DNA of 64,000 bases, taken from positions 1-64,000 of the forward strand of contig JAEYXQ010000120.1 of assembly GCA_023431205.1 (NCBI GenBank), written 5' to 3'. Below, piece after piece: positions 8,782 to 16,568 of the stretch. The notes beneath the pieces were generated by a model. That model was not told the DNA's origin, did not search any database, and was given only the letters and a program-made list of their open reading frames with translations. Origin of the DNA: Pseudomonadota bacterium (GTDB taxonomy: Bacteria; Pseudomonadota; Alphaproteobacteria; Rhizobiales; Devosiaceae). Every line of letters starts with the position of its first letter. Position 1 is the first letter of the stretch. The position numbers were made by a program, and so were the translations under genes.

Positions 8782-10080
8782 TCAGACCTCCACGAGGGGC
8801 CGCACGGTGGCGCCTTCGGCAATGGTCGGGCGTGCAGCGTTCAACTGTTCGATGGCAAAGCCAGCGGCGGCCTTGTATCGCGCCATGAACGCGTTGCGTT
8901 CTTCAGCCGGTACCACGTCGTCGATGTTGTCGAACTCGCCGCCACAGCGTTCGTTCACGATGTTCAAGAGGCCGAACGGACCGGCGCCCCGATTTCGCAG
9001 GACGAGTTCGGAGATGGTGCCGCAGAATTTCCGGTCAAAGGATTGCAGCGCCGCAGGGGTCACACCATGCTCGAGCATCGCTGCTCCCAGGTGCCGGGCA
9101 TCCATGATGGCCTGGCTCGCGCCGTTGGACCCCGTCGGGTACATGGCATGCGCCGCGTCGCCCATGAGCACGACCGGACCATCCTGCCAGCTCGGCACGG
9201 GGTCACGGTCGATCATCGGGTTTTCATAGGCAACGTCGGATCGCCGGAGCATGTCCGGCACGTCAAGCCATTCGTAGGTCCAGCCGGTGAAGTGATGGGC
9301 GAACTCGTTGATCTCCACCTGCCGGAACCAGTTGCTGCCGTAGCGTTCCTCGTCCTTGTCGACGGTGACTTCGGCGATCCAGTTGATCATGGCGAGGCCC
9401 GTCACACTGTCGGGGTGCGAGATCGGATAGAAGACAACCCGTTGCCGGTGCGTGCCGAGGCCGACGAACGAGGCGCCGGAGCGGATCGGCCGTGCCAGCG
9501 TGGTGCCCCGCCACATGATCGCTCCGCCCCAGTGGATCGGCGGCTGATCCGGGTACATCGTTGCGCGCACGGCTGAATGAATGCCGTCGGCAGCGATCAG
9601 CAAGGTTCCCTGTTCGCGGAGCAGGGTGCCGTCGGCTTTTCGCACCAGGGCGGTGACGGTGCCGCCCGTGTTCCGTTCATAACCGGTGACCTTGTGCCCG
9701 AGCCGGATGGCCTGCGGCCCGGCGCGCTCCACCAGGGTGCGGTAGAGGAGCATGTGGAGGCGGCCGCGATGCACCGAGTATTGAGGCCAGTTGTAGCCGG
9801 CCTTCAAACCACGCGGCTCGGAATAGATGTCGTTGCCGTTGAGGCCGACCAGCGCCCATTCCCGGGCGGGAAGGCCCACCGTATCGAGTTCGTCCGGTCC
9901 GATGCCGAGATCATAGAGCTCACGCACGGCGTTGGGCTGGATGTTGATGCCCACGCCGAGCGGCGCCAGCTCACGCACCGACTCGTAGACGGTGAACGGC
10001 ACGCCGATCTGCTGAAGCGTCAATGCCGTTGCCAGCCCGCCAATACCGCCGCCGGCGATGATCACATGTGGTTCGGTCAA
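8782..10080 (-). CDS. FAD-dependent aromatic hydroxylase-type monooxygenase
   Basis: Class A flavoprotein monooxygenase, 432 residues if the TTG start is used. The start is uncertain because there is no ATG; GTG at codon 6 is the alternative. HVIIAGGGIGGLATALTL is the N-terminal FAD dinucleotide-binding motif and LLIAADGIHSAVR the DG motif. The flavin-ribityl motif reads GDAAHAMYPTGSNGASQA, near residue 300. The IMWRGTT segment resembles PhzS-like phenazine-carboxylate hydroxylases and 3-hydroxybenzoate/salicylate hydroxylases. It would use NAD(P)H and O2 on a small aromatic acid; substrate unknown. The DUF3237 gene lies 90 bases upstream on the same strand and probably shares its transcript. 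Confidence 0.85.
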   Translation of the reverse strand: MTEPHVIIAGGGIGGLATALTLQQIGVPFTVYESVRELAPLGVGINIQPNAVRELYDLGIGPDELDTVGLPAREWALVGLNGNDIYSEPRGLKAGYNWPQYSVHRGRLHMLLYRTLVERAGPQAIRLGHKVTGYERNTGGTVTALVRKADGTLLREQGTLLIAADGIHSAVRATMYPDQPPIHWGGAIMWRGTTLARPIRSGASFVGLGTHRQRVVFYPISHPDSVTGLAMINWIAEVTVDKDEERYGSNWFRQVEINEFAHHFTGWTYEWLDVPDMLRRSDVAYENPMIDRDPVPSWQDGPVVLMGDAAHAMYPTGSNGASQAIMDARHLGAAMLEHGVTPAALQSFDRKFCGTISELVLRNRGAGPFGLLNIVNERCGGEFDNIDDVVPAEERNAFMARYKAAAGFAIEQLNAARPTIAEGATVRPLVEV

Positions 10081-10170
10081 GGTCTTCTGCCCGGGTTATT
10101 GCCGTACCCGGTGTTACCGGGGTGCCGGAGGCAGGGCAATGCTTGCGGCCTTCAGCAAAGTCGTTTTTCG

Positions 10171-10638
10171 CTATTCGACTGAATAGACTGCGATCTGGAC
10201 ACCAGTTGCGGTTTTGGCGCCAGTCCCCACAAACACCAGCCGGTTGACGAAGGCGTAGGCTGGATGGCCGCTTTCGAGGCGAAGCGTGGAGCGCATGTAG
10301 TAGGACTCGGGCGACACTGCTTCGCCGGCAGCGAGGCTCTTCACCACCTGCGCGGGACCGTGGCGATACCCCTGATCGACCACCTCCACGATCGCGCCGT
10401 CGTCTGTCTCCACGGCGTATCGGGCGTCCATCAACGCTACGCCATCATGGCTGGTCGTCATCCAGTCGCCACCGCCCGGAAGGATCCTGCCGTTGAGCCT
10501 TGGCCCACTGACGGTTCCGCCGATGATGGGGACGATCCGCCGCTGCCCCAGGCGCCCCATGCCCATGGTTCGGACGGGTCCAGCTTCCACTTCCAGTGTG
10601 CAGAAAGGGTTCAGACCAGGCGCCTTCAACTCCAGCAT
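10171..10638 (-). CDS. DUF3237 family protein
   Basis: Cytoplasmic protein of 155 residues in the DUF3237 family, whose function is not established; members often accompany oxygenases, hydratases or aromatic catabolism. The start has AGGAGGAAGC directly upstream. Characteristic segments are RRIVPIIGGTVSGPRLNGRI, ILPGGGDWMT and DARYAVETDDGAIVEV, with the C-terminal FVGTGAKTATGVQIAVY. It precedes the FAD monooxygenase on the same strand, with a small CCCGG-N5-CCGGG hairpin (10107-10121) in the gap. The pairing suggests a joint step in degrading an aromatic or hydroxylated compound, as inference. Confidence 0.85.
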   Translation of the reverse strand: MLELKAPGLNPFCTLEVEAGPVRTMGMGRLGQRRIVPIIGGTVSGPRLNGRILPGGGDWMTTSHDGVALMDARYAVETDDGAIVEVVDQGYRHGPAQVVKSLAAGEAVSPESYYMRSTLRLESGHPAYAFVNRLVFVGTGAKTATGVQIAVYSVE

Positions 10639-10841
10639 GCTTCCTCCTTGAGTGCCCGGACGTTAGCTTCGGCACTTTGGCGGTGCAACGCCATTGTACC
10701 GCTCGCTCCTTGCCTTTCGAGGATGGGGGGACACGTCCAAATATGGTCGTACCGCGCCGTCTTGGCCTATCCATGCGGAATGAGTGGTCGCGAAGTTGAG
10801 CCTTCGCCACTCTGGATCACCGCTCGCAAACGAAAACGAGC

Positions 10842-10864
10842 GGCGCCGCCTTGATGGCGGCGCC
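10842..10864 (-). terminator. Terminator for the 68-residue ORF
   Basis: GGCGCCGCC-TTGAT-GGCGGCGCC is a perfect 9-base stem with a 5-base loop, 13 bases after the stop of the minus-strand gene at 10878. On the minus strand it is followed by a T-rich run (CTCGTTTTCGTTT), as in intrinsic terminators. Confidence 0.75.
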
Positions 10865-10877
10865 TTCGGGGCTGCGG

Positions 10878-11084
10878 CTAGAGACCGGCCTCCGCCACTT
10901 TATGGAGCAGCTTCTGCCGATCCTCCAGAGAGCGCAGGCGAATAGTCATTGTTTCCGTCTTGATCGGCGTCTGCACAGGCAGTTTGTAGTCGAGGTCCGG
11001 CAGGAACTCCCCGGCCCATTCCTGGAAGCGGTGCAGCTTGTTGCCGCCGGTGATGGGGAAGGTCGCGCTGTACTTAAAAGTCAT
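10878..11084 (-). CDS. Small hypothetical protein, 68 residues
   Basis: I do not recognise this family. It begins MTFKYSATFPITGGNKLHRF and is soluble-looking and charged. The C-terminal half alternates polar and hydrophobic residues (PIKTETMTIRLRSLEDRQ, then KLLHKVAEAGL), compatible with a beta strand followed by an amphipathic helix. The start was placed at the ATG after AAGAAAG; an in-frame extension upstream is cysteine-rich and unlike protein. A strong terminator follows, which supports it being a real, separately transcribed gene. No functional clue from neighbours. Confidence 0.6.
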   Translation of the reverse strand: MTFKYSATFPITGGNKLHRFQEWAGEFLPDLDYKLPVQTPIKTETMTIRLRSLEDRQKLLHKVAEAGL

Positions 11085-11292
11085 GGTCTTTCTTGATCCG
11101 TAGCAAGCCGGCAGCGCCGCCGCCTGGCGTGGCGCTGGCCAGCAGGTTTTCTTATTTGTTGGGAAGCACCTGGTACAGCATTGCAATCGCAAGGCGCTGC
11201 ACCAGGCCATCAGCTAGTGAGAAGGTGACCTCCGTTCCCGCTGCCACGCACCTCGTGCGAGACCTCGGCGCGAACCCGGCAGTTCGGCAGGG

Positions 11293-11979
11293 TCATTCGA
11301 CGTACTCCGGCTGAGCGAAAACCCGCGTCCCGGCCGCTACCGCCTGCCGACGCGGAGCCATGTGCCGGCGATCAGCAGGCGGTTCGACGACGCCGCTGAC
11401 GATATCGGCGATCTGAGAAATTTCGCCTCGGGTTATGCCGATGTCCTTGAGCAACTCGTCGTCCAGCCGCTGGAGCGCAGAGATGGTGCGACCGCGCTGC
11501 AGCCGGGTCAGCGCCCGGCGGAACACATGCGACCACCCGCCGGTAGGTCGAACCCCGCGTGGTGACTTGACGGTGCGCTGCCGCCCTGTGCGGGCGGAAA
11601 GTGCCGGCACAACCTGTTCTACCTCGATGAACTCGGTGCGTCCGCCATCGGTCTGGTACGCAGTGGCTTGGCCCGCACTGAGACCAAGCAGCGCCAGACC
11701 TTGCGGCAAGCGCAGCGAGAGGAAGCTATCGCCTTCATTCTGTGGCGACCAGGTGAGGCGCCGCTCGATGCTGCGGCCACCATCGACGGCGAACCGAACG
11801 ATGCTGTCGCTGGTGACAAGATCCTCGCTTGCTGTCGCAGGGGGGATGATCACGGCCGTATCGAGCTTTCGCCGCAACAGCATAGCCAAAGTCGTGCGAC
11901 TGCCCGTCATGGTGCACATCAGTCGCTCGAGGTGCGCATGATCTTCGGGCATCAGGATGGTGGGGTGAGAATTCTGCAT
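11293..11979 (-). CDS. Rnk/GreA-C-like regulator fused to a DUF1127 domain
   Basis: 228 residues with two recognisable parts. Residues 8-125 resemble Rnk (nucleoside diphosphate kinase regulator), related to the C-terminal domain of GreA/GreB: ILMPEDHAHLERL opens it, then IVRFAVDGGRSIERRLTW and LALLGLSAGQATAYQ match the FKBP-like fold core. Residues 155-195 match DUF1127, the small Arg-rich domain typical of alphaproteobacteria: LQRLDDELLKDIGITRGEIS. A basic linker (TGRQRTVKSPRGVR) joins them. DUF1127 proteins have been linked with RNA binding and phosphate or stress adaptation; Rnk binds RNA polymerase. A role at transcription or RNA is plausible but unproven. The start has GGAGG seven bases upstream. 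Confidence 0.75.
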   Translation of the reverse strand: MQNSHPTILMPEDHAHLERLMCTMTGSRTTLAMLLRRKLDTAVIIPPATASEDLVTSDSIVRFAVDGGRSIERRLTWSPQNEGDSFLSLRLPQGLALLGLSAGQATAYQTDGGRTEFIEVEQVVPALSARTGRQRTVKSPRGVRPTGGWSHVFRRALTRLQRGRTISALQRLDDELLKDIGITRGEISQIADIVSGVVEPPADRRHMAPRRQAVAAGTRVFAQPEYVE

Positions 11980-12300
11980 GGTGAACCTCCGTGCTGTGCA
12001 AACAGCGTCCCCTGCGGGGACGGCGGATGCCGCGCCTCATGCAGATGGGTGCTCGCGACGATGGTCCCGGCCCCTAAGGCTGGTTCACCGGCGCAATGCG
12101 CTCACAAACTGCAATGATGTCGGAAGAAGCCCTGGGCCCGCGCGCGGCGCGTCCGGACCCAGGGTCAGGCTTCCGCCTGGAGGAGCCCCAGGCGGGCGAG
12201 CACAAGAGATTTGAAGGTACGCCCAAGCATGCGTGACATGTCGGATCTTGCACCAGAAAAATCAAGAGCTTGGTCTTGCGTGGTCAGACTAGGACTTCCG
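11980..12300. other. Non-coding stretch with GC-rich inverted repeats
   Basis: No supported gene in 320 bases. It must hold the promoter of the minus-strand Rnk/DUF1127 gene and the 3' end of the DUF1206 gene. A region of dense short GC-rich repeats (about 12130-12200, including AGGC-TTCC-GCCT) could terminate the DUF1206 transcript. A more AT-rich patch (12210-12300) follows. Confidence 0.4.
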
Positions 12301-13134
12301 TTACAGGCGCGCACCTGCCGCGTGAACTGCCGCCCGCTTCACGTCTCCCGCATCCGGCGCATGGACTACCCGGTACCTGCCCTCGATGAAGCTGTAGAGG
12401 CCGAACGAGACCAGCCCGGCCGCAGCCAAGCCATAGAGGTAGGGCCCGAAGGGTAGCTGACGGATCCACTCTAGGCCCTCAGCCAAGCCGCCGGACTGGT
12501 TTGGGTCTACAGTGAGAGCCGCGAAGATGAAAAACATCCCGGTGATCGCCAGCAGAACGCCTCGGGCAGCCAGCCCGAACACGCTGAGGGGATGAAGCGA
12601 CCCTTCATGTTCACGGGGTAACTTCACCTGCTCGCGGTACTTTCCGGATATCCCTCGCCACGCCTGTACCAGGCCCGCGGCGATGATCGTGAGGCCGACC
12701 ACTCCCACGAGGATCCTGCCGAACGGTTGCTGCATGAGCCAGGCCGTAATTCCGACCTCTCCAGACGATCCGGAGCTTCCCCCGTTCGCAAGTACGAGCG
12801 AGAAGGCGGCGCCTGCCAGGGAAAGGTTGGCTAGCCCAGCGGCGACATACCCGGCTCGCGCCACATACCCCTTCATCCCTCTGCCCTTGCCGTCGGCGTC
12901 CAGAAAACCCTGAGCGAAACGCCACAGCACATGTCCCACCAGCCCGATTGCGACCGCCGCGAGCAGGACACGTCCAAACGGCTGTTGATGCAGGGCGGAG
13001 AGCGCCCCCTCTGTGCTGGTGTCGCCTCCGGCAGCCGAAGAGGCTCCGGTGAGCGCGATTGCGCCAAGGATTACATAGACAACCCCTCGGGCCGCGTAGC
13101 CCCAGCGAGCCAGCAGTTCGAACTTGTTGCTCAT
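12301..13134 (-). CDS. DUF1206 family membrane protein
   Basis: Integral membrane protein of 277 residues made of three related two-helix units, as in DUF1206. Each unit has an ARxGY/ARG start and a QPFGR/LPFG turn: ARWGYAARGVVYVILG then HQQPFGRVLLA, ARAGYVAAGLANLSL then MQQPFGRILVG, and FGLAARGVLLAITG then RQLPFGPYLYG. That gives about six transmembrane helices. Function is not known for the family. AGGAG lies 12 bases before the ATG, rather far. The small ORFs at 13155-13395 are just upstream on the same strand and may be cotranscribed. Confidence 0.85.
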   Translation of the reverse strand: MSNKFELLARWGYAARGVVYVILGAIALTGASSAAGGDTSTEGALSALHQQPFGRVLLAAVAIGLVGHVLWRFAQGFLDADGKGRGMKGYVARAGYVAAGLANLSLAGAAFSLVLANGGSSGSSGEVGITAWLMQQPFGRILVGVVGLTIIAAGLVQAWRGISGKYREQVKLPREHEGSLHPLSVFGLAARGVLLAITGMFFIFAALTVDPNQSGGLAEGLEWIRQLPFGPYLYGLAAAGLVSFGLYSFIEGRYRVVHAPDAGDVKRAAVHAAGARL

Positions 13135-13154
13135 CGGTCTTGTCCGCTCCTGTT

Positions 13155-13313
13155 TCAGTCGCTTTGCGCCGCATGGGCGGCGGTCACGAGCGGGAAGGAC
13201 AAGTTAGGCAGGTCGACCTTTGGTGTCACCAGCACCGCGACTGCGGCGATGACGAGTGTCGCCTTGAGCAGGGTTGCATAGCGGCGCCGACGAGCGCGAT
13301 TGAGCACCAGCAT
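13155..13313 (-). CDS. Possible small membrane peptide, 52 residues
   Basis: From the ATG at 13313 the frame gives a basic N-terminus (NRARRRRYATLLKA), one hydrophobic segment (LVIAAVAVLV) and a tail ending AAHAAQSD. This looks like a single-pass or signal-bearing small protein. It starts four bases after the stop of the 25-codon ORF upstream (TAAGGTCATG), so translation could be coupled. A longer in-frame version to 13466 exists but its N-terminus overlaps the well-initiated 25-residue ORF in another frame. Family unknown. Confidence 0.45.
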   Translation of the reverse strand: MLVLNRARRRRYATLLKATLVIAAVAVLVTPKVDLPNLSFPLVTAAHAAQSD

Positions 13314-13317
13314 GACC

Positions 13318-13395
13318 TTATTCCGCCAACAGCTGCGCGACTGCGGCTGAATCGGCCGAGCCCGCGACCGCGCGCATGTGGTGATAGATTGCCAT
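13318..13395 (-). CDS. Possible 25-residue peptide with strong SD
   Basis: ATG preceded by GGAGG at seven bases, giving MAIYHHMRAVAGSADSAAVA then QLLAE and a TAA. The SD is among the best in this stretch, yet the frame is tiny. It ends four bases before the start of the 52-residue ORF. It may be a real microprotein or a leader that couples translation of the downstream frame. I know no family match. Confidence 0.4.
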   Translation of the reverse strand: MAIYHHMRAVAGSADSAAVAQLLAE

Positions 13396-13593
13396 ATTCG
13401 AGCCTCCAGATAGGTACTCACTGGAGAACTCGGCTGCGCCTGCAAGGTTTCAGCTAACTCTTTCAAGACACAATGAAAATTGGCTGGTCTTGCGCGTCAG
13501 CGTCCTGTCAGGATGGGAGCACACATCCCCGGCCCGCTGGGGGCGGCGTCGATGAGACGTCGCCGCCGCACCTGATGAGGGACAGGGCTGCGC

Positions 13594-13610
13594 CGGGGGA
13601 TCACCCCCCG
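13594..13610 (-). terminator. Hairpin after the UgpC-like ATPase gene
   Basis: CGGGGG-N5-CCCCCG stem just after the stop of the minus-strand ATPase gene. A second stem, GGCGGCG (13542-13548) with CGCCGCC (13561-13567), follows. Neither has a T-run. Confidence 0.4.
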
Positions 13611-13618
13611 ATCGCTGG

Positions 13619-14677
13619 CTATCGTAAGACGCGGCTTCCTGATTGCCCATCGAACAGGTGGATGCGAGTGGTGTCGAAGGACACGCCGATCCTGTCGCCC
13701 GGCTTGGCGCTGATCCGCTCCCGGAAAACCCCGACCAGGTCATGCCCTCCGAGCCTGAGGGTTACCTGGGTTTCGGAGCCGGTAGGCTCAATCACCAGGA
13801 CCTCCGCCATGATGCCGGTCTCGTTAAGGCTGAGATGCTCTGGGCGAACGCCAAGAGCCACCGGCCCGTCGGGGAGGGTAGGTGGCACGATCCCCAGCTC
13901 GATCGTCGTGCCGTCGGCGAACTGGAACGCTGAGCCGACCATCTTCCCGGAGATGATGTTCATCGCCGGAGAGCCGATGAATCCGGCTACGAACAGATTG
14001 GCGGGATGATCGTAGAGCTCGAGCGGCGAGCCGATCTGCTCGATATTGCCCGAATGCATGACCACGATCCGGTCGGCCATGGTCATGGCTTCGATCTGGT
14101 CGTGGGTGACGTAGATCGTGGTGGTCTTCAGGCGCTGATGATTCAGCTTGATCTCGCTGCGCATCTGCACGCGCAGCTTTGCATCGAGATTGCTCAGCGG
14201 CTCATCGAACAGGAACAACTGGGGACTACGGACGATGGCACGGCCCATGGCCACGCGCTGCCGCTGTCCGCCGGAAAGGTGACGGGGGTAGCGCTGGAGA
14301 TATGGCTCCAGCCCGAGCACTGCAGCAGCACTCGCTACCCGCTTCTTGATCTCGTCCTTGGGGAACCGGCCGAGCTTGAGTGAGAACGCCATGTTCTCTT
14401 CAACGGTCATGTGCGGGTAGAGCGCATAGGACTGGAATACCATAGCGATGTCCCGGTCCTTCGGCGCTAGGTCGTTCACCACCGTGCCGCCGATTGCGAT
14501 ATCTCCGGCGGTGATGTCCTCAAGCCCGGCGATCATCCGCAGCAGGGTGGATTTTCCACACCCTGAAGGCCCCACCAGAATGATGAACTCGCCATCGATG
14601 ATGTCGATCGACACGCCATGCAGCACTTCCATGCTGCCATAGCTCTTGCGAACGTCCCGGATCGTCACGGCGCCCAT
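13619..14677 (-). CDS. Carbohydrate ABC transporter ATPase (UgpC/MalK type)
   Basis: ATPase of a CUT1 importer, 352 residues, normal for MsmK/UgpC/MalK. Walker A is GPSGCGKST (about residue 37), Q-loop MVFQSYALYPHM, signature HLSGGQRQRVAMGRA, Walker B LFLFDEPLSNLDAK and H-loop TIYVTHDQIEA. A C-terminal TOBE/OB region follows (ALGVRPEHLSL). GGGAGGAAGAG lies just before the ATG. The gene is divergent from the binding protein and fused permease at 15058-18530, which lack their own ATPase, so it almost certainly energises them. Confidence 0.93.
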   Translation of the reverse strand: MGAVTIRDVRKSYGSMEVLHGVSIDIIDGEFIILVGPSGCGKSTLLRMIAGLEDITAGDIAIGGTVVNDLAPKDRDIAMVFQSYALYPHMTVEENMAFSLKLGRFPKDEIKKRVASAAAVLGLEPYLQRYPRHLSGGQRQRVAMGRAIVRSPQLFLFDEPLSNLDAKLRVQMRSEIKLNHQRLKTTTIYVTHDQIEAMTMADRIVVMHSGNIEQIGSPLELYDHPANLFVAGFIGSPAMNIISGKMVGSAFQFADGTTIELGIVPPTLPDGPVALGVRPEHLSLNETGIMAEVLVIEPTGSETQVTLRLGGHDLVGVFRERISAKPGDRIGVSFDTTRIHLFDGQSGSRVLR

Positions 14678-14827
14678 CTCTTCCTCCCAGATCGATGGTC
14701 AACGGTCACCTGGGCAGCGGTGTGGACACAACTGGCCAGCGGCTGCCGTGTGGGCATGCGGGTGTGTTCGCCCTCCTCGACGACAACACTGCCAGGCCTC
14801 GCAGCTAACCAATGTCTAAGACCCCTG

Positions 14828-14844
14828 CACTTGTGGATCAAGTG
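14828..14844. promoter_or_regulatory. Operator-like palindrome 1 in the CUT1 divergent region
   Basis: CACTTG-TGGAT-CAAGTG is a perfect 6-5-6 inverted repeat. It sits in the 380-base gap between the divergent ATPase and binding-protein genes, and a second palindrome starts three bases on. The GntR/FadR-type regulator encoded in the same cluster (18527-19273) is the natural candidate ligand; this is inference. Apart from these sites the gap holds no gene. Confidence 0.5.
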
Positions 14845-14846
14845 TA

Positions 14847-14857
14847 TTGTGGGACAA
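14847..14857. promoter_or_regulatory. Operator-like palindrome 2 (TTGTGGGACAA)
   Basis: TTGT-GGG-ACAA is a perfect 4-3-4 palindrome, the same format as FadR-subfamily GntR operators of the TTGT-N3-ACAA kind. A related half-conserved copy, ATGATGGGACAA, occurs at 14909-14920. The three sites together suggest a multi-site operator controlling both divergent transcripts. Confidence 0.5.
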
Positions 14858-15057
14858 AAGGTTGACTCCGTGCGCAGATCGGTCCTTATTCTACTGTATT
14901 CGCTGCCAATGATGGGACAAAAGCCCGCTTTGGAGAGCGATGGGCAATGGAGCGGGAGCGGCTCCGTGCCGGGAGGAGAGACAGCTTGCGATGAGTGCTG
15001 CCCAATAGCCGTGGTTCGCGAGCGCTCGGCCATGTTCCAACAGGAGGAAACGGAAAC

Positions 15058-16455
15058 ATGACGTCGAATAAGTTCAACCGTCGTGACGTACTGAGAACTG
15101 GTGGTGCTGCGGGCATTGGCCTTTGGGCTGCCAGCCAGGGCCTGCCCGTGTTCGGTCAGGATCAGCCCGAGGCGGATCTGCCGGAGGGTACCGCCGGCAA
15201 GCTGACTGTTATTCATCGAACCGAATATTTCGAGGCGGCGCAGAACCTGTTCCGCGAGACGGTCGCCAAGTTCGCCGCCGCAAATAGTGTCGAACTCGAT
15301 ATCTCGACGACCAACCCGGAAGCATTCGGGGACTTCCTCGGCAAGATGTCGGCGGCTGTCCGTGCAGGCAATCCGCCGGATCTGGCCTATACCAGCACCA
15401 TCTCCATCCCGCAGATGCACCTGCTGGGGCTGCTCGAAGACGTCAACGACGTGGTCGAGGAAGCCATCAGCCGCTACGGCAACGTCATGCAGGGCATCAA
15501 TGCCGAGAGCATCGGCAAGATCGATGGCCGCTGGGTCGCCGTGCCCTTCATCGCCAACACGACAGGCGCCTTTTTCCGCAGCGACAAGCTGGCGGAAAAG
15601 GGTATCGACCCAGCCAGTCTGAAAACCTGGGAACAGCGGCGCGAGGCGGCTCTTGCCATCTCTGATCCGGACCAGGGCTTCTACGGGTGGGGCCTCACGG
15701 TCAATCAGTCGGGCGATGGCTGGGGCGTGGCATCCGCGATTCTGAATGCCTTCGGCGGTCATTTCACCGACGAAACCGGCACCAAGGTGGCGTTCGACTC
15801 GCCGGAGACGGTTGCCGCCTTCGAGTTCATTCGCGAGACCTACGACCGCAACGGCAAATATGCCGCCATGCTGCCGCCGGGTGTCGAAAGCTGGGGCGAT
15901 ATCTCCAACAACGAAGCCTGGCTCGCGGGCAGCGTCGGCTACACGCACAACGCGTTCTCGCTCTACGCTGCAGCCAAGCGGGACAACAACCCCGTGTTCG
16001 CCAATACGGTGTTGCTCCCGCAACCCGAAGCCAACAACGGCGATCACCGCAACGGTGGGGCCGTGGGTGGCTGGCTGACCATCTTCAAGGGTGCGCCCAA
16101 CGCCGAACTTGCCAAGCAACTGGCCCTTGAACTGCTCGATCCTGCCAACTTCACGCCGATGTCCTCGGTGGCAGGCGGCCTGTTCATGCCCGCCTATGAG
16201 AGCCTGTGGACGGAAGAACTCATCGCAGCCGATCCGAACTATGCGATCATCAAGGAGCAGGTGGATATCGAGGACCCGTTCATCGGGCCGTCCTGGCCGG
16301 CAATGCCTGCTGCCCAGATCGACGCCATCCGCGCCCAGGGCGTGCTGGAACAGTCCATGGGCAACGTCATCTCCGGCCGCATGACCTCGCAGGAAGCGGT
16401 CACCGACGCTCACAACAAGATCGTCCAGATCTTCGAAGAAGGCGGCATTCTCTAG
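15058..16455 (+). CDS. Carbohydrate ABC transporter substrate-binding protein (CUT1)
   Basis: Extracytoplasmic solute receptor, 465 residues, SBP family 1 (MalE/UgpB-like). FNRRDVLRTGG at residues 6-16 followed by a hydrophobic stretch is a Tat-type signal, so the protein may be exported folded. Downstream are typical SBP_bac_1 features: VRAGNPPDLAYTSTISIPQM, DGRWVAVPFIANTTGAFFR, SVGYTHNAFSLYAAA and the C-terminal GGLFMPAYESLW. AGGAGG lies 11 bases before the ATG. It is the first gene of an operon with the fused permease, GntR regulator and dehydratase. Ligand is probably a sugar or sugar-acid oligomer, judged from the dehydratase. Confidence 0.92.
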   Translation: MTSNKFNRRDVLRTGGAAGIGLWAASQGLPVFGQDQPEADLPEGTAGKLTVIHRTEYFEAAQNLFRETVAKFAAANSVELDISTTNPEAFGDFLGKMSAAVRAGNPPDLAYTSTISIPQMHLLGLLEDVNDVVEEAISRYGNVMQGINAESIGKIDGRWVAVPFIANTTGAFFRSDKLAEKGIDPASLKTWEQRREAALAISDPDQGFYGWGLTVNQSGDGWGVASAILNAFGGHFTDETGTKVAFDSPETVAAFEFIRETYDRNGKYAAMLPPGVESWGDISNNEAWLAGSVGYTHNAFSLYAAAKRDNNPVFANTVLLPQPEANNGDHRNGGAVGGWLTIFKGAPNAELAKQLALELLDPANFTPMSSVAGGLFMPAYESLWTEELIAADPNYAIIKEQVDIEDPFIGPSWPAMPAAQIDAIRAQGVLEQSMGNVISGRMTSQEAVTDAHNKIVQIFEEGGIL

Positions 16456-16568
16456 CCTGCTTCATGGCGGCGGGCGCCGATCGGCACCGCCGCCAAACGT
16501 CACCGATGTTCGACCTTTCGGACTTGGGCCGACACCCGTGAGACGGTGTCCGCCCGATGGAGATGCAC

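Noticed and set aside
10745..10810. A possible coding start upstream of the DUF3237 gene on the plus strand
   Set aside because: The frame lacks an SD, crosses the terminator at 10842 and shows no family features.
14665..16413. A 582-codon minus-strand frame opposite the CUT1 receptor
   Set aside because: It overlaps the receptor and runs through the divergent promoter region. No protein family resemblance and no SD.
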